A stretch of DNA of 64,000 nucleotides from JAENWD01 sp963837165 (GCA_963837165.1 CAWIMD010000001.1:561660-625659); one strand, 5' to 3'. Numbered from the stretch's first letter, positions 24,836 through 35,017 are shown. Notes: generated by a model from the letters alone, not told the origin. Translations and numbers: made by a program.

Positions 24836-25902
24836 GGGTGCGGGGGCGACACGTTCCTCGCCGTCCCCGACCGCGGCCCGAACGCCGACCCGTACAACGA
24901 CTGCGTGGACGACACCGCATCCTACATCACCCGGTTCCAGACGCTGCGCCTTGCGCTTGGCGCGAATCCGTCCTATCCGGAAGCCGGCGAGCTGCCGTTC
25001 CTGCTCACCCCCACGCTCGTGCAGACAACGCTGCTGTCGAATGCGGCCCCCCTGGTCTACGGCAACGGCAGCGCAGGGTGCCCCGGCCTGCCGGCGGGCG
25101 CGCCGTCGCTCAACGAGCCGGGTGCGCACTACTTCACCGGCCGGTCGGACAACTTCGATCCGTCGCAGCTGTCCACCAGCCCCGACAACGCCCGCTTCGA
25201 CCCCGAGTCGATCCGCGTGGCGAACAACGGCAAGCACCTTTTCATCAGCGACGAGTACGGCCCGTACATCTACAGATTCAACCGCAGCAAGGGCACTCGG
25301 GACGCGGTATTCACGCTGCCGCCCACGTTCGCGGTGACCGCGCTGTCGGCCGTCGGCGACGACGAGATCGACGGTAACTCGGCGGGCCGGGTGGCCAATA
25401 AAGGCATGGAAGGCCTGGCGATCAGCCCGGACGGCATGACGCTGTTCGGGATCATGCAGAGCCCGCTCATCCAGGACGGCGGGACCGCCGCCTCGACGAC
25501 GCGGATTGCCGTCCTCGATGTGGAGTCGGGCGCGCTGCTGCACGAATTCGCGTACAGGTTCGACAACATTGGGACCGTCGCGAAGCCCAAGTACGGCACG
25601 GCCAGCGAGTTGCTCGCAGTGAACGGCCACGTGCTGCTCGTGGACGAGCGGGATGGCAAGGGCCTCGGCGACGGCAGTACCGCCGTAGAGAAGATGGTCT
25701 ACCTGATCGACCTGGACGGCGCCGCGACGTGAGTGCTCTGACGGGAGAGCCGGCCCTGGCGGCGGCGGCCGTGGCCAAGCACCCGTTCCTCGACGTGGTC
25801 GCGGCGCTCGCGGCGTCGCCGGTGGCGCTGGCGGCCGACCAGATTCCGGCGAAGCTGGAAGGCATGTCATTCGGCGACGTGAGTTGGCCGGGGCAGGCCT
25901 GA
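24836..25902 (+). pseudogene. Esterase-like-activity-of-phytase family gene, decayed
   Basis: The frame translates as an internal piece of a phytase-like six-bladed beta-propeller protein (DTFLAVPDRGPNADPYND, FISDEYGPYIYRF, NKGMEGLAISPDG). The start is missing: a stop lies at 24833 and the first in-frame start codon (24905) is inside the conserved part. A second shift at about 25723-25735 carries the reading into another frame (DVSALTGEPALAAA...KLEGMSFGDV), after which the gene is cut at 25902 by the repeat at 25891-25918. Enzymes of this family have a phosphatase or esterase activity and are secreted, but this copy cannot make the full product. Confidence 0.75.
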
Positions 25903-25918
25903 AGGCCTGCGCTACAGG
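25891..25918. repeat. REP-like palindrome GCAGGCCTGAAGGCCTGC, single copy
   Basis: A short palindromic unit GCAGGCCTGAAGGCCTGCGC followed by TACAG, at the 3' end of the decayed phytase gene. Related copies form a cluster at 34753-35017. Confidence 0.75.
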
Positions 25919-26021
25919 TGTGGCCGGGCGAGCTGGTGATAGGCTACGGCACGCACGGCCGCGGCGCGCCGCGGGTATTCCGCCCGGCGGCTCGGCGCGG
26001 CCTGCCCGATGAGGAGTTGTC

Positions 26022-26342
26022 ATGCCGAAGTTCCTGATTCAAGCGACGTACAACGCGGAGGGCACCAAGGGCCTGCTGAAGGAAGGCGGCAGCAGCCGGC
26101 GGGCCGCCGTGAAGAAGGCCGTCGAGGACCTCGGGGGAACGCTCGAGGTCTTCTACTATGCCTTCGGCGACACCGACGTCTTCACCATCTGCGACGTGCC
26201 CGACGTCGTGACCGGGCTGTGCATCGCGATGGCCGTGGACGCCTCCGGCGAGGTGCACGTGAAGACCACGCCGCTCATCTCGCCCGAGGACATCGACGCC
26301 GCCTGCCACAAGGTCGTGCACTACCGGGCGCCGGGCCGGTAG
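26022..26342 (+). CDS. GYD-domain protein
   Basis: A 106-residue soluble protein of the GYD family, recognised from the start MPKFLIQATYNAEGTKGLL, followed by SSRRAAVKKAVEDLGG and FGDTDVFTICDVPD. These proteins have a ferredoxin-like fold and no confirmed activity. The ribosome site GAGGAG lies 7 bases before the ATG. It stands alone between the decayed phytase gene and the flavoprotein gene, which is read toward it from the right. Confidence 0.8.
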   Translation: MPKFLIQATYNAEGTKGLLKEGGSSRRAAVKKAVEDLGGTLEVFYYAFGDTDVFTICDVPDVVTGLCIAMAVDASGEVHVKTTPLISPEDIDAACHKVVHYRAPGR

Positions 26343-26357
26343 GCGCACGCTCGAGGC

Positions 26358-28016
26358 TCACGTCAGCGCCAGGTACTCGTGGGCGAGGCGCACCATCATC
26401 GCGCCCTCGCCCACGGCCGAGGCCACGCGGTTCATCGCGCGTGCCCGGACGTCGCCGGCCGCGAACACGCCAGGCACGCTGGTCTCGAGCGGCAGCGGCT
26501 CGCGCGACTGCTTCCAGACCCGCGCGTAGCCCTCGGCCATCACCAGGTCGCGCCCCGTCACCACGAAACCCGCCTTGTCGCGCAATACCTCCGGCGGCAG
26601 CCAGTCGCTCGCCGGCCGCGTGCCGATGAACACGAACAGCGCGTCGGCCTCTTCGACCTGGCTGGAGCCGTCCACGATGGACTTCAGCGTCACTCGCTCC
26701 ACGTGTCCCTCGCCCTCGACCGAGGCGATTTCCATGCAGGTCCGCATGTGGATGGTCGGGGTCTTCTCGATCTGCTCGATCAGGTACCGCGACATCGTCT
26801 CCTTGCAGTCCTTGCGCCGGACGATGATCTCGACCTCTTTCGCGAAGCGCGACAGGTACATCGCGGCCTGGCCGGCGGAGTTGCCGCCGCCGACCACGAA
26901 GACACGGCGGCCCCTGAAGACGGGCGCTTCGGTGGTGGCCGCGCCATAGTAGACGCCCGCCCCGGTGTGCTCGGCCACGCCGCGCGCCGGATGCTCGCGG
27001 TAGGCCATGCCCGTCGCGGCCAGGATCGTGCGCGTGACGACCTGGCGTCCGTCGCCGAAGGTCAGCCGCTTGTAGCCCGCCTCGATCGAGACCGCGGTCA
27101 CGTCGAGCGGCGCCAGGAACTCCGCGCCCAGCCGCTGGGCCTGCACCAGCGCGCGGCGCGTCAGCTCGCTGCCGCTGACGCCCGCCGGGAATCCGAGGTA
27201 GTTCTCGATCCGGGAGCTCGAGCCGGCCTGGCCGCCCGGACCGTGGCGATCGATCAGCAGCGTGTGCAGGCCTTCGGACGCGCCGTACACGGCGGCCGCG
27301 AGCCCGGCCGGCCCGGCCCCGACGATCACCAGGTCGTAGAGCTCCAGCGATGCCGACAGCGATCGTCCCAGGCGCTCGGCCACCTGTCGCGGCTCCGGGT
27401 CGCGCAGCACGGTGCCGTCCTCGAAGAAGAGGGCGGGCAGCGCCTCGGGGCCGAGCTGGCCCGCATCGAGCAGGGCACCGGCGGCCGGGTCGCGCGCCAC
27501 GTCGATCCAGCGATAGGGGACGAGATTGCCGGCGAGGAAGTCCTTGATCGCGTGGGATCGCGGGGACCACTGGTGACCCACGAGCCGGAGCCCCTTCGCC
27601 TCTGGCAGGTATTCCGCCTGCCAGTCATCGAGCAGGTCGTCCACCACCGGATAGAGACGGTCCTCCGGCGGATCCCACGGCTTGGCCAGGTAGTGATCGA
27701 CGTGCGCCTCGTTGATGGCCTTCACCGCCGCATCGATGTCCGAGTAGGCGGTGAGCAGCACACGCCTGGCCAGGGGGAACACCTCGCGCGAGCCGGCCAG
27801 CACCTCGTGTCCCGGCATGCCCGGCATGCGCTCGTCACTGATCAGCAGCGCCAGCGCGTCGCCGCGGCTCTTCAGCTCGCGGGCGGTCGCCAGCGCCTCG
27901 TCGCCCGATCCGGCGGTCAGGACCGTGTAGTGCTCGCGGTACCGCGATCGCAGGTCGCGTCGCACGGCCGCGAGCACCTGCGGGTCGTCGTCCGCGATGA
28001 GGATGGCGGGGTTCAT
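26358..28016 (-). CDS. Receiver / glutaredoxin-like / thioredoxin-reductase-like fusion lacking redox cysteines
   Basis: A 552-residue three-part protein. Residues 1-125 are a response-regulator receiver: acid pocket D9-D11, phospho-acceptor D61 (ISDERMPG), T89 and K112 (LAKPWD). Residues 140-220 read as a glutaredoxin-like fold (GHQWSPRSHAIKDFL ... VPYRWIDV ... LPALFFEDG), but the CxxC place holds S-P-R-S (151-154). Residues 227-552 are a thioredoxin-reductase-type flavoprotein with GAGPAG (233-238) and VVGGGNSAGQAA for FAD and NADPH, but the usual CxxC place reads YYGAATTEA (356-364). Only two cysteines occur in the whole protein. It is coupled (ATGA) to the upstream histidine kinase, so its activity may be set by phosphorylation. 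Acceptor unknown. Confidence 0.85.
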   Translation of the reverse strand: MNPAILIADDDPQVLAAVRRDLRSRYREHYTVLTAGSGDEALATARELKSRGDALALLISDERMPGMPGHEVLAGSREVFPLARRVLLTAYSDIDAAVKAINEAHVDHYLAKPWDPPEDRLYPVVDDLLDDWQAEYLPEAKGLRLVGHQWSPRSHAIKDFLAGNLVPYRWIDVARDPAAGALLDAGQLGPEALPALFFEDGTVLRDPEPRQVAERLGRSLSASLELYDLVIVGAGPAGLAAAVYGASEGLHTLLIDRHGPGGQAGSSSRIENYLGFPAGVSGSELTRRALVQAQRLGAEFLAPLDVTAVSIEAGYKRLTFGDGRQVVTRTILAATGMAYREHPARGVAEHTGAGVYYGAATTEAPVFRGRRVFVVGGGNSAGQAAMYLSRFAKEVEIIVRRKDCKETMSRYLIEQIEKTPTIHMRTCMEIASVEGEGHVERVTLKSIVDGSSQVEEADALFVFIGTRPASDWLPPEVLRDKAGFVVTGRDLVMAEGYARVWKQSREPLPLETSVPGVFAAGDVRARAMNRVASAVGEGAMMVRLAHEYLALT

Positions 28017-29434
28017 CGCGGCGAATCCGACGCCTCGCGCGCGACGGCCGTCAGCACGACACGGAATTCCGTCCGCCCGGGCTCCGACTCGACCGTGATC
28101 TCGCCGTCGTTGTGGCGCACGAGGCGCCGCACGATGTCGAGTCCGAGCCCGGTGCCCTGGCCGACCGGCTTGGTGGTGAAGAACGGATCGAAGATGCGGT
28201 CGAGGATCTCTGGCGGGATGCCGCTGCCGTTGTCCGAGATGCACACGACGACGTGCCGCTGATCGGGAGTCGCCACCACCTCGACGCGCCCGCCGTCGGG
28301 GACCGCGTCCAGCGCGTTGTCGATCAGGTTGGCCCAGATCTGGTTCAGTTCGCCGGCGAAGCCGCGGACCTGGGGAAGCCCGGGCTCGATCCGGATATCG
28401 ACGGACGCGTCCCTCTTCCGGGCCTTCGCTTTCAGGACGGCGGCCGTGTTGGCGAGCCCCTGCCGCAGGTCCACCGGCTCGGCGACCGCGGCCTGGTCCA
28501 TGTGGGTGAACCCCTTGATCGCCATGACGAGGCCCGCGATGCGCGTGGCGGCTTCCTGGATCTCCGAGGCGAGGCTGCGCACCGAGCAGCCGGCCGCGAT
28601 CCAGCGCATCACCGCGTTCAGTGCCGCGCCGTCTACCGCACCGGCAATCAGATCCAGCGCGTCGAAGGTCACGCCAGTGTCGGCCAGCGCCTCGGCCGGT
28701 GCGGGATCGAGGCCGCGATCGGTCAGCCAGTCGGCAATCGCCTCTTCGCGCTCGGCCTGCTGGATGGAGGAGCGGACGCCCTCCTCGCGCGCGAGGGCGC
28801 AGGAGGCGCGGACCGCGTCCACGGCGGCGAGCTGGTCGTCGCTGAGCCGCGCGGCGCCCAGGGCGCGCGTGGCCTGCTCGGCATCGTCCAGCCGGTTCTC
28901 CAGCAGGGCGGCGCTGCGTTCGATGGCCGCCGCCGGGTTGTTCAGCTCGTGCGCGAGCCCCGCCGCGAGTTTCCCGAGCGAGACCATCTTCTCGGTGTGC
29001 AGGTCGCTCGACGTGAAGGCGCGCGCACGATCGATCATCGTGTGCACCAGCATCGACGTGATCTCGTGGCACTCGCGGGTCATCTCGCGCAGGCAGTTGC
29101 TCGGGATGGCGAGGACGGCCGTCGCCTCCTGCGCCACCGTGTCGCCCGGGGGGCTCACCATGCGGGAGTATGGGAGCAGCCCCGTCACGTCGCCCTCGCG
29201 CCACTCCATGACCTTGTTCGGGCCCGCGCCGCGATCCACGAAGATGGCAATGCGACCCGAGAGCAGCACGTACAGCCCCTCCACGCGCGCGTGCTTCGAG
29301 CTGAGCACGGCGCCGGCATCGTACTGCCGGACCGACCCGTGGGCGGCCATCCACGCGAGCTCCTCGCGGGGCATGCCGCCGATGGTCTTCAGCGCGGTGA
29401 GCCGGTCGACGAGATCGGGCGCGGTCATGGCCAT
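28013..29434 (-). CDS. Sensor histidine kinase with N-terminal cyclic-nucleotide-binding-type domain
   Basis: A 473-residue cytoplasmic kinase. Residues 15-130 look like a cNMP-binding (CRP-type) beta-barrel (YDAGAVLSSKHARVEGLYVL, REGDVTGLLPYSRMVSPPGD). The H box AAGLAHELNNPAAAIERS holds the phospho-acceptor histidine, and the ATPase domain has N box NLIDNALDAV, G1 ISDNGSGIPP and G2 GQGTGLGLDI. No membrane segments. It overlaps the receiver-flavoprotein gene by 4 bases (ATGA) and is therefore its likely partner. A long helical linker (residues 190-290) may add another sensor. The ligand of the cNMP-like domain is unknown; it may detect something else. Confidence 0.9.
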   Translation of the reverse strand: MAMTAPDLVDRLTALKTIGGMPREELAWMAAHGSVRQYDAGAVLSSKHARVEGLYVLLSGRIAIFVDRGAGPNKVMEWREGDVTGLLPYSRMVSPPGDTVAQEATAVLAIPSNCLREMTRECHEITSMLVHTMIDRARAFTSSDLHTEKMVSLGKLAAGLAHELNNPAAAIERSAALLENRLDDAEQATRALGAARLSDDQLAAVDAVRASCALAREEGVRSSIQQAEREEAIADWLTDRGLDPAPAEALADTGVTFDALDLIAGAVDGAALNAVMRWIAAGCSVRSLASEIQEAATRIAGLVMAIKGFTHMDQAAVAEPVDLRQGLANTAAVLKAKARKRDASVDIRIEPGLPQVRGFAGELNQIWANLIDNALDAVPDGGRVEVVATPDQRHVVVCISDNGSGIPPEILDRIFDPFFTTKPVGQGTGLGLDIVRRLVRHNDGEITVESEPGRTEFRVVLTAVAREASDSPR

Positions 29435-29545
29435 GCAGGCTCCCTCGGATCGCCGGATCGTATATCAGACGGAGGGCGGGCGGCGCGGCGCGCGGCGATC
29501 ACGTAGCATGAAGGGGGCCCTCGCGCCCCGGACCGGAGAGAGCGG

Positions 29546-31012
<1,467 letters not shown>

Positions 31013-31076
31013 ACGATTTCGCTCGGGGCGCTTGGGAATTGGAAATTGGGAGTTGGAACTTGACGAGTAACGGCGG

Positions 31077-32321
31077 TCAGTCCGTCAGGCCCTTCAGGTC
31101 GGGCTCGAATCGCTCGTCGCTCTTCTCGATCTCGTCCCACGTCACCACGCGGTGCTCGTACGCCGCCGTCCGGCCGAGAATGGTCAGCAGCGTGCTCTGC
31201 ACGCTCGGCTCCGCCGTGGCGTTCTCGAAACGGCCCTGCAGGATCGCGTCATGGAACGTCGCGATGTTCGAGACGGCGCCCTGCTCGTAGATCGTGGGCG
31301 TCTCGCCGCCGCGGTAGAAATGTGCCCCCCGCACGAGCACCTGTCCGCCGTATTCGGTTTCGAGGACGCCCTCCGATCCGAACATGCGGTTCCTGATGCC
31401 TTCGGGCCGTGTGCCCTGGCCATTGAACTGCCGTGAGCTGAACGTCACGCCGACATCGTCCGGATACGTGAAGACGAGGCTGAACGTGTCAAAGCAGGTG
31501 CCGACGTCGCGCACCTTGCGGCCGCCCGTGCCGTAGGCGGAGACGGGTGGGCCGCCCATGATCCAGCTGGCGACGTCGAGCGTGTGGATGTTCTGCTCGG
31601 TGATGATGTCGCCCGACAGGTCGCGGAACAGCCCCCACGCGCGCAGCCGTCCCTCCGGATCCCCGGACCGCGCGAGATCGTGCTTGTCGAGGAACGGGTC
31701 CTCGGCGTGATACGTGGCCTCGCCGAACGCGAAGCGGCCCAGCGCGCCGCTGTGCACGCGCCGGAGCGCCTCGATGAAATACTCGTTGGCCCGTGTCTGG
31801 AAATCGACCAGGAAGCACTGGCGCTTCCCCGTTGCGCGCCTGGCGCTTTCGCGGATGCTCGCGCAGCCCGGTACGTCCACGGCGACCGGTTTGGCCAGGT
31901 AGACGTGCCTGCCGGCGGAGACGGCGTCGGCCGCCTGCTGCGGGTGGAAGAACGGCGGGCTGATGATGGCGACCGCGTCGAGCTTCTGCTCCAGGAGGCG
32001 CCGGTAGGCCGAGAGGCCCGTGAAGCGGCGTGACGAGGGGACGCCCAACTTCTCCCCGAAGGCGTCCACGCGGTCCTGGAAGTAATCGGCGGCCGCGACG
32101 ACGTTGTAGCCGCCGTGCTTCCGGAACAGGTCCGCGATCCAGGTACCGCGTCCCCCGCAGCCGATGACGCCCAGGTCCAGCGCCGAGTTCGCCGCGCTGG
32201 CCCGCACCAGCCCGGGCTTGACGATCGAGGCGACGGCGGCCGTTCCGGCGCTCGCCAGGAAGCGCCGGCGCGAGACACCGGCGCCGGGCGGCGTATCAGG
32301 ATCGCGTGGTGGCACTGACAT
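31077..32321 (-). CDS. Tat-exported Gfo/Idh/MocA family oxidoreductase
   Basis: A 414-residue NAD(P)-dependent oxidoreductase fold. A twin-arginine signal peptide (SRRRFLASAGTAAVASI) directs it to the periplasm. The Rossmann part begins LGVIGCGGRGTWIADLF and the second fingerprint LAKPVAVDVPGCASI carries the E/AKP motif, here with Ala instead of the usual Glu. The beta-sheet domain includes DLSGDIITEQNIHTLDVASW and MGGPPVSAYG. Substrate is probably a sugar or sugar-like compound. Two more genes of this family lie in the window at 35015 and 57772. The start at 32321 is placed by SD-like AGGGGC 8 bases upstream, and an upstream in-frame ATG at 32381 is less likely. Confidence 0.9.
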   Translation of the reverse strand: MSVPPRDPDTPPGAGVSRRRFLASAGTAAVASIVKPGLVRASAANSALDLGVIGCGGRGTWIADLFRKHGGYNVVAAADYFQDRVDAFGEKLGVPSSRRFTGLSAYRRLLEQKLDAVAIISPPFFHPQQAADAVSAGRHVYLAKPVAVDVPGCASIRESARRATGKRQCFLVDFQTRANEYFIEALRRVHSGALGRFAFGEATYHAEDPFLDKHDLARSGDPEGRLRAWGLFRDLSGDIITEQNIHTLDVASWIMGGPPVSAYGTGGRKVRDVGTCFDTFSLVFTYPDDVGVTFSSRQFNGQGTRPEGIRNRMFGSEGVLETEYGGQVLVRGAHFYRGGETPTIYEQGAVSNIATFHDAILQGRFENATAEPSVQSTLLTILGRTAAYEHRVVTWDEIEKSDERFEPDLKGLTD

Positions 32322-32419
32322 GAGGGGCTCCTTCCGTTGCGGGCTCACTGTAACACCGGCAACCCGCCCGCAGCGGATCACACCGACGCACGAAGCTGGG
32401 ATATGGTGAGCAGGTGCCC

Positions 32420-33097
32420 ATGAAGATTCTGCTCTCGTGGTCCAGCGGCAAGGACTCCGCGTGGACGCTCCGGGTCCTGCAGCGCCAGCATCCGGGCGCG
32501 GTCGCCGGGCTCCTGACGACGACCAACGGCGCGTTCGATCGGGTGGCCATGCACTCGGTCCGCCGCCAGCTGCTCGAGGCCCAGGCCGTGGCGGCGGGCC
32601 TGCCGCTGACCGTCATCCCGCTGCCATGGCCGTGCTCGAACGAAGACTACGAGCGGTGCATGCGGGAAGCCGTGGACGGGTTCGTGGGCGCCGGGTTCAC
32701 GCACGTCGCCTTCGGGGATCTGTTCCTCGAGGACGTGCGGCAGTACCGCGAGTCGCGCCTTGCGGGCACCGGGCTGACCCCGCTGTTCCCGATCTGGAAG
32801 ACGAAGACGACCGCCGAGCTGGCGCGGGAGATGCTCGACGCGGGGCTGTCGGCGTGGCTGACCTCGGTGGATCCCCGGCAGCTCGATCGGTCGTTCGCGG
32901 GGCGCCGGTTCGACCACGCGCTGCTCGCCGATCTGCCGCCGGCCTCCGATCCGTGCGGCGAGAACGGCGAGTTCCACACGTTCGCCTGCGCCGGGCCCAT
33001 GTTCCGGCACCCGATCGAGGTCGCGCTCGGCGAGGTGGTCGAGCGGGAGGGGTTCGTCTTCGCGGATCTGCTCCTGCCGTCCCGCGCACACTCCTGA
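32420..33097 (+). CDS. Dph6-like PP-loop ATP pyrophosphatase (diphthine-ammonia-ligase family)
   Basis: A 225-residue protein of the adenine-nucleotide alpha-hydrolase superfamily related to Dph6/TIGR00290. The PP-loop is SWSSGKDSAW at residues 6-15 and the family pattern continues with LTTTNGAFDRVAMHSVRR, FGDLFLEDVRQYRE and DPCGENGEFHTF. In archaea and eukaryotes relatives amidate diphthine, which bacteria do not have, so the bacterial substrate is unknown. The ATG at 32420 is preferred over the GTG at 32414. It has no operon partner; the flanking genes are on the other strand. Confidence 0.85.
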   Translation: MKILLSWSSGKDSAWTLRVLQRQHPGAVAGLLTTTNGAFDRVAMHSVRRQLLEAQAVAAGLPLTVIPLPWPCSNEDYERCMREAVDGFVGAGFTHVAFGDLFLEDVRQYRESRLAGTGLTPLFPIWKTKTTAELAREMLDAGLSAWLTSVDPRQLDRSFAGRRFDHALLADLPPASDPCGENGEFHTFACAGPMFRHPIEVALGEVVEREGFVFADLLLPSRAHS

Positions 33098-33106
33098 CGA
33101 CCCGCG

Positions 33107-34372
33107 CTACGCGCTCGGCTCCACGAGCACGATCTGCGACGGGTTGCCGACCGGCACGTAGCTGCCGGTGAACGCCAGTGCGCCCGTCGCGCGGTCCACA
33201 CGGAAGACGGTGACCGCGTCGCCGCGCTGGTTGCAGCAGTAGAGAAACGCGCCCCCGGGGTCGAAGGCGAAGCTGCGCGGGTAGTCGCCGCGCGTCCACT
33301 CCTCTCCGGTGAACGTCAGGCGCCCGTCGTCGCCGACCGACAGGATCGCGACGCTGTCGTGCAGGCGGTTGCCTGCGTAGACGAAGCGTCCGTCGGCGGA
33401 CACCAGGATCTCCGAGCAGAAGTTGGTGCCGGCAAAGCCCGACGGCAGCGTCGAGAGTGTCTGCCGTGGGCTCAGGCGTCCGGACGTGGCGTCGTAGTCG
33501 AACAGCACCACCGTCGAGCCCTCTTCCTGGATCGAGTAGAGCCAGCGGCCGTTGGGGTGGAAATGGAAGTGGCGCGGGCCGTCTCCCGGCGGCAACGATA
33601 CCCACGGCGGATCGGCGGGTGTCAGGACGCCCCGTGCGGCGTCGAACGTCCATACGTAGATCCGATCGAGACCGAGGTCGGCGTGCAGGACGAAACGCCC
33701 CGCCGGATCGGCCTGGATCATGTGCGCGTGCGTGCGGTCGTGGCCGCTGACGGCAAAGCTGCCGGGCGGCGCGTGCGTGGCGCGCGTCGGCCCGACGGTG
33801 CCCTCGTCCGACTTGACGTCCGAGGCGTTGCCGAGCCGCCCGTCCTCGCCGACCGGCAGCACCGCCACCGAGCCGCCGTGGTAGTTGGCGACGAACAGGT
33901 GGCGTCCGCCTGGGTGGAGGCTGATGTACGTCGGACCCGCGCCGCCCGAAGGCACCGTGTTCAGCGGCTCCAGGTCGCCGTCGGGCCCGTGGATTGCGAA
34001 CGCGCTGACGGTGCCCTGCTTGTCGTCGCCGGCGCTGTCGGTCTCGTTGGCCGAGTAGAGATGCGTGCCCGAGGCGCTGACGGCCAGGCAGCTCGGGCTC
34101 GTGCCGAGCGCGAACGGGCTGAGCGGCGTCAGGGCGCCAGTCGTGCGGTTCACCCGGAAGCGGTGGATGCCGCGCCCGTTGCCCGGCGGCAAATCCACCT
34201 GCGTCGGCGGCATGTCGTGCAGGGGAGCGCTGAACGTGCCGACGTAGGCCACGAGCGGCCCGCCGGCCGCGGGCGGCTGGGCCCGGGAGCGGCTGGCCGC
34301 GACCGGAGCGAGCGCGGCGAGGGCGGTCGAGGTCTTCAGGAACGCGCGTCGGGAGGGTCGCGGTCGGGCCAT
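33107..34372 (-). CDS. Tat-exported lactonase-family protein (6-phosphogluconolactonase-like beta-propeller)
   Basis: A 421-residue protein with a twin-arginine signal (RPSRRAFLKTSTALAALAP) and a seven-bladed beta-propeller typical of the lactonase family (YbhE/Pgl type). Recurrent blade sequence elements such as PSCLAVSASGTHLYSANET, GPTYISLHPGGRHLFVANY and SEILVSADGRFVYAGNR mark the repeats. The motif HFHFHPNGRWLYSIQEEGS is the strongest. Exported members act on sugar lactones. The oxidoreductases of the window could produce such lactones. The start at 34372 is the only ATG giving the Tat signal. Upstream lie a decayed gene and repeats. Confidence 0.88.
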   Translation of the reverse strand: MARPRPSRRAFLKTSTALAALAPVAASRSRAQPPAAGGPLVAYVGTFSAPLHDMPPTQVDLPPGNGRGIHRFRVNRTTGALTPLSPFALGTSPSCLAVSASGTHLYSANETDSAGDDKQGTVSAFAIHGPDGDLEPLNTVPSGGAGPTYISLHPGGRHLFVANYHGGSVAVLPVGEDGRLGNASDVKSDEGTVGPTRATHAPPGSFAVSGHDRTHAHMIQADPAGRFVLHADLGLDRIYVWTFDAARGVLTPADPPWVSLPPGDGPRHFHFHPNGRWLYSIQEEGSTVVLFDYDATSGRLSPRQTLSTLPSGFAGTNFCSEILVSADGRFVYAGNRLHDSVAILSVGDDGRLTFTGEEWTRGDYPRSFAFDPGGAFLYCCNQRGDAVTVFRVDRATGALAFTGSYVPVGNPSQIVLVEPSA

Positions 34373-34437
34373 GCGTCCGAGGATCTCACGATTTGGCTCC
34401 GGTGGGTTGTCCGGGCGGCTGCGCCCCGAAGATGGCT

Positions 34438-34725
34438 TCACTCCGTCGAGCTCGGAAAGGCCGCTGGTGTGGAGGAGGAGCTGGCGGACGGTGATCCGTG
34501 AGGACGCCTCGACGTCAGCCGTGCGGAACCATGGCAGGTACCATCGTACGGGTGCATCGAGATCCCGTACGCCTCCATCTCGCGTCGGACGTATGCGTCG
34601 ACGGCCTGATTGGTGTCCCGGGCGTCTGGCGCTCCCGCAACCGCAGGAGCGAGGCTGGCGGACGCCACGATCAGCCACACGGCACACGGACGGGCCCCAA
34701 TCACGCCGGTGGTTCGAACTGCCAT
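34438..34725 (-). pseudogene. Beta-lactamase-family serine hydrolase remnant
   Basis: Two pieces of one gene lie in different frames. The 5' piece has a start and signal peptide (MAVRTTGVIGARPC... AGAPDARDTNQAVDAYVRREM), and the 3' piece reads VRWYLPWFRTADVEASSRIT followed by VRQLLLHTSGLSELDG, the segment before the family's second active-site motif. The catalytic SxxK segment between them is missing, and everything after LSELDG is lost. This is a decayed class C-type serine beta-lactamase or esterase gene, with a REP-like cluster at its 5' side. Confidence 0.7.
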
Positions 34726-34752
34726 GGCCAGGGACTCCACTGCCCCAGGGTG

Positions 34753-35017
34753 CGCGGGCAGACCTGAAGGTCTGCGCTACAGGCGTTGCGCTACAGGCGT
34801 CGCGCGCGGGGGCTAGTTCCGCCACAGGCGTTGCGCGTTCTGATGCAGTTGCGCGTCCTGATGTAGCGCAGGCCTTCAGGCCTGCCCACGAACGCCACTG
34901 CCGGTCGCGCGGGCAGACCTGAAGGTCTGCGCTACAGGCGTTGCGCTACTACATGCGTTGCGCCGCATGCGTTGCGCCACGTGCGTTGCGCCACGTGCGT
35001 CGCGCGCGCGGGGGCTA
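34753..35017. repeat. REP-like repeat cluster with GCAGACCTGAAGGTCTGC palindromes
   Basis: Three palindromic units: 34757-34782, 34862-34888 (inverted, CAGGCCTTCAGGCCTGCC) and 34912-34937. The first and third sit in an identical block of at least 41 bases (34753-34793 and 34909-34949). Between 34950 and 35000 there are four to five degenerate copies of a 12-14 base unit (ATGCGTTGCGCC). The sequence CGCGCGGGGGCTAG occurs at 34803-34816 and again at 35004-35017, where its CTA is the stop codon of the next gene. No gene is present. The cluster may fold into several hairpins and be read in either direction. Confidence 0.85.

Noticed and set aside
26358..28016. Functional thioredoxin reductase (trxB)
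   Set aside because: The redox CxxC of the family is absent, and the protein carries receiver and glutaredoxin-like domains, so the trxB name would be wrong.
32420..33097. Real diphthamide synthesis gene
   Set aside because: Bacteria do not make diphthamide; the fold is shared with Dph6, but the function in bacteria is unknown, so no gene symbol is given.
34753..35017. CRISPR array
   Set aside because: The repeats are palindromic, unevenly spaced, of different lengths and orientations, and no unique spacers of constant size or cas genes are present.
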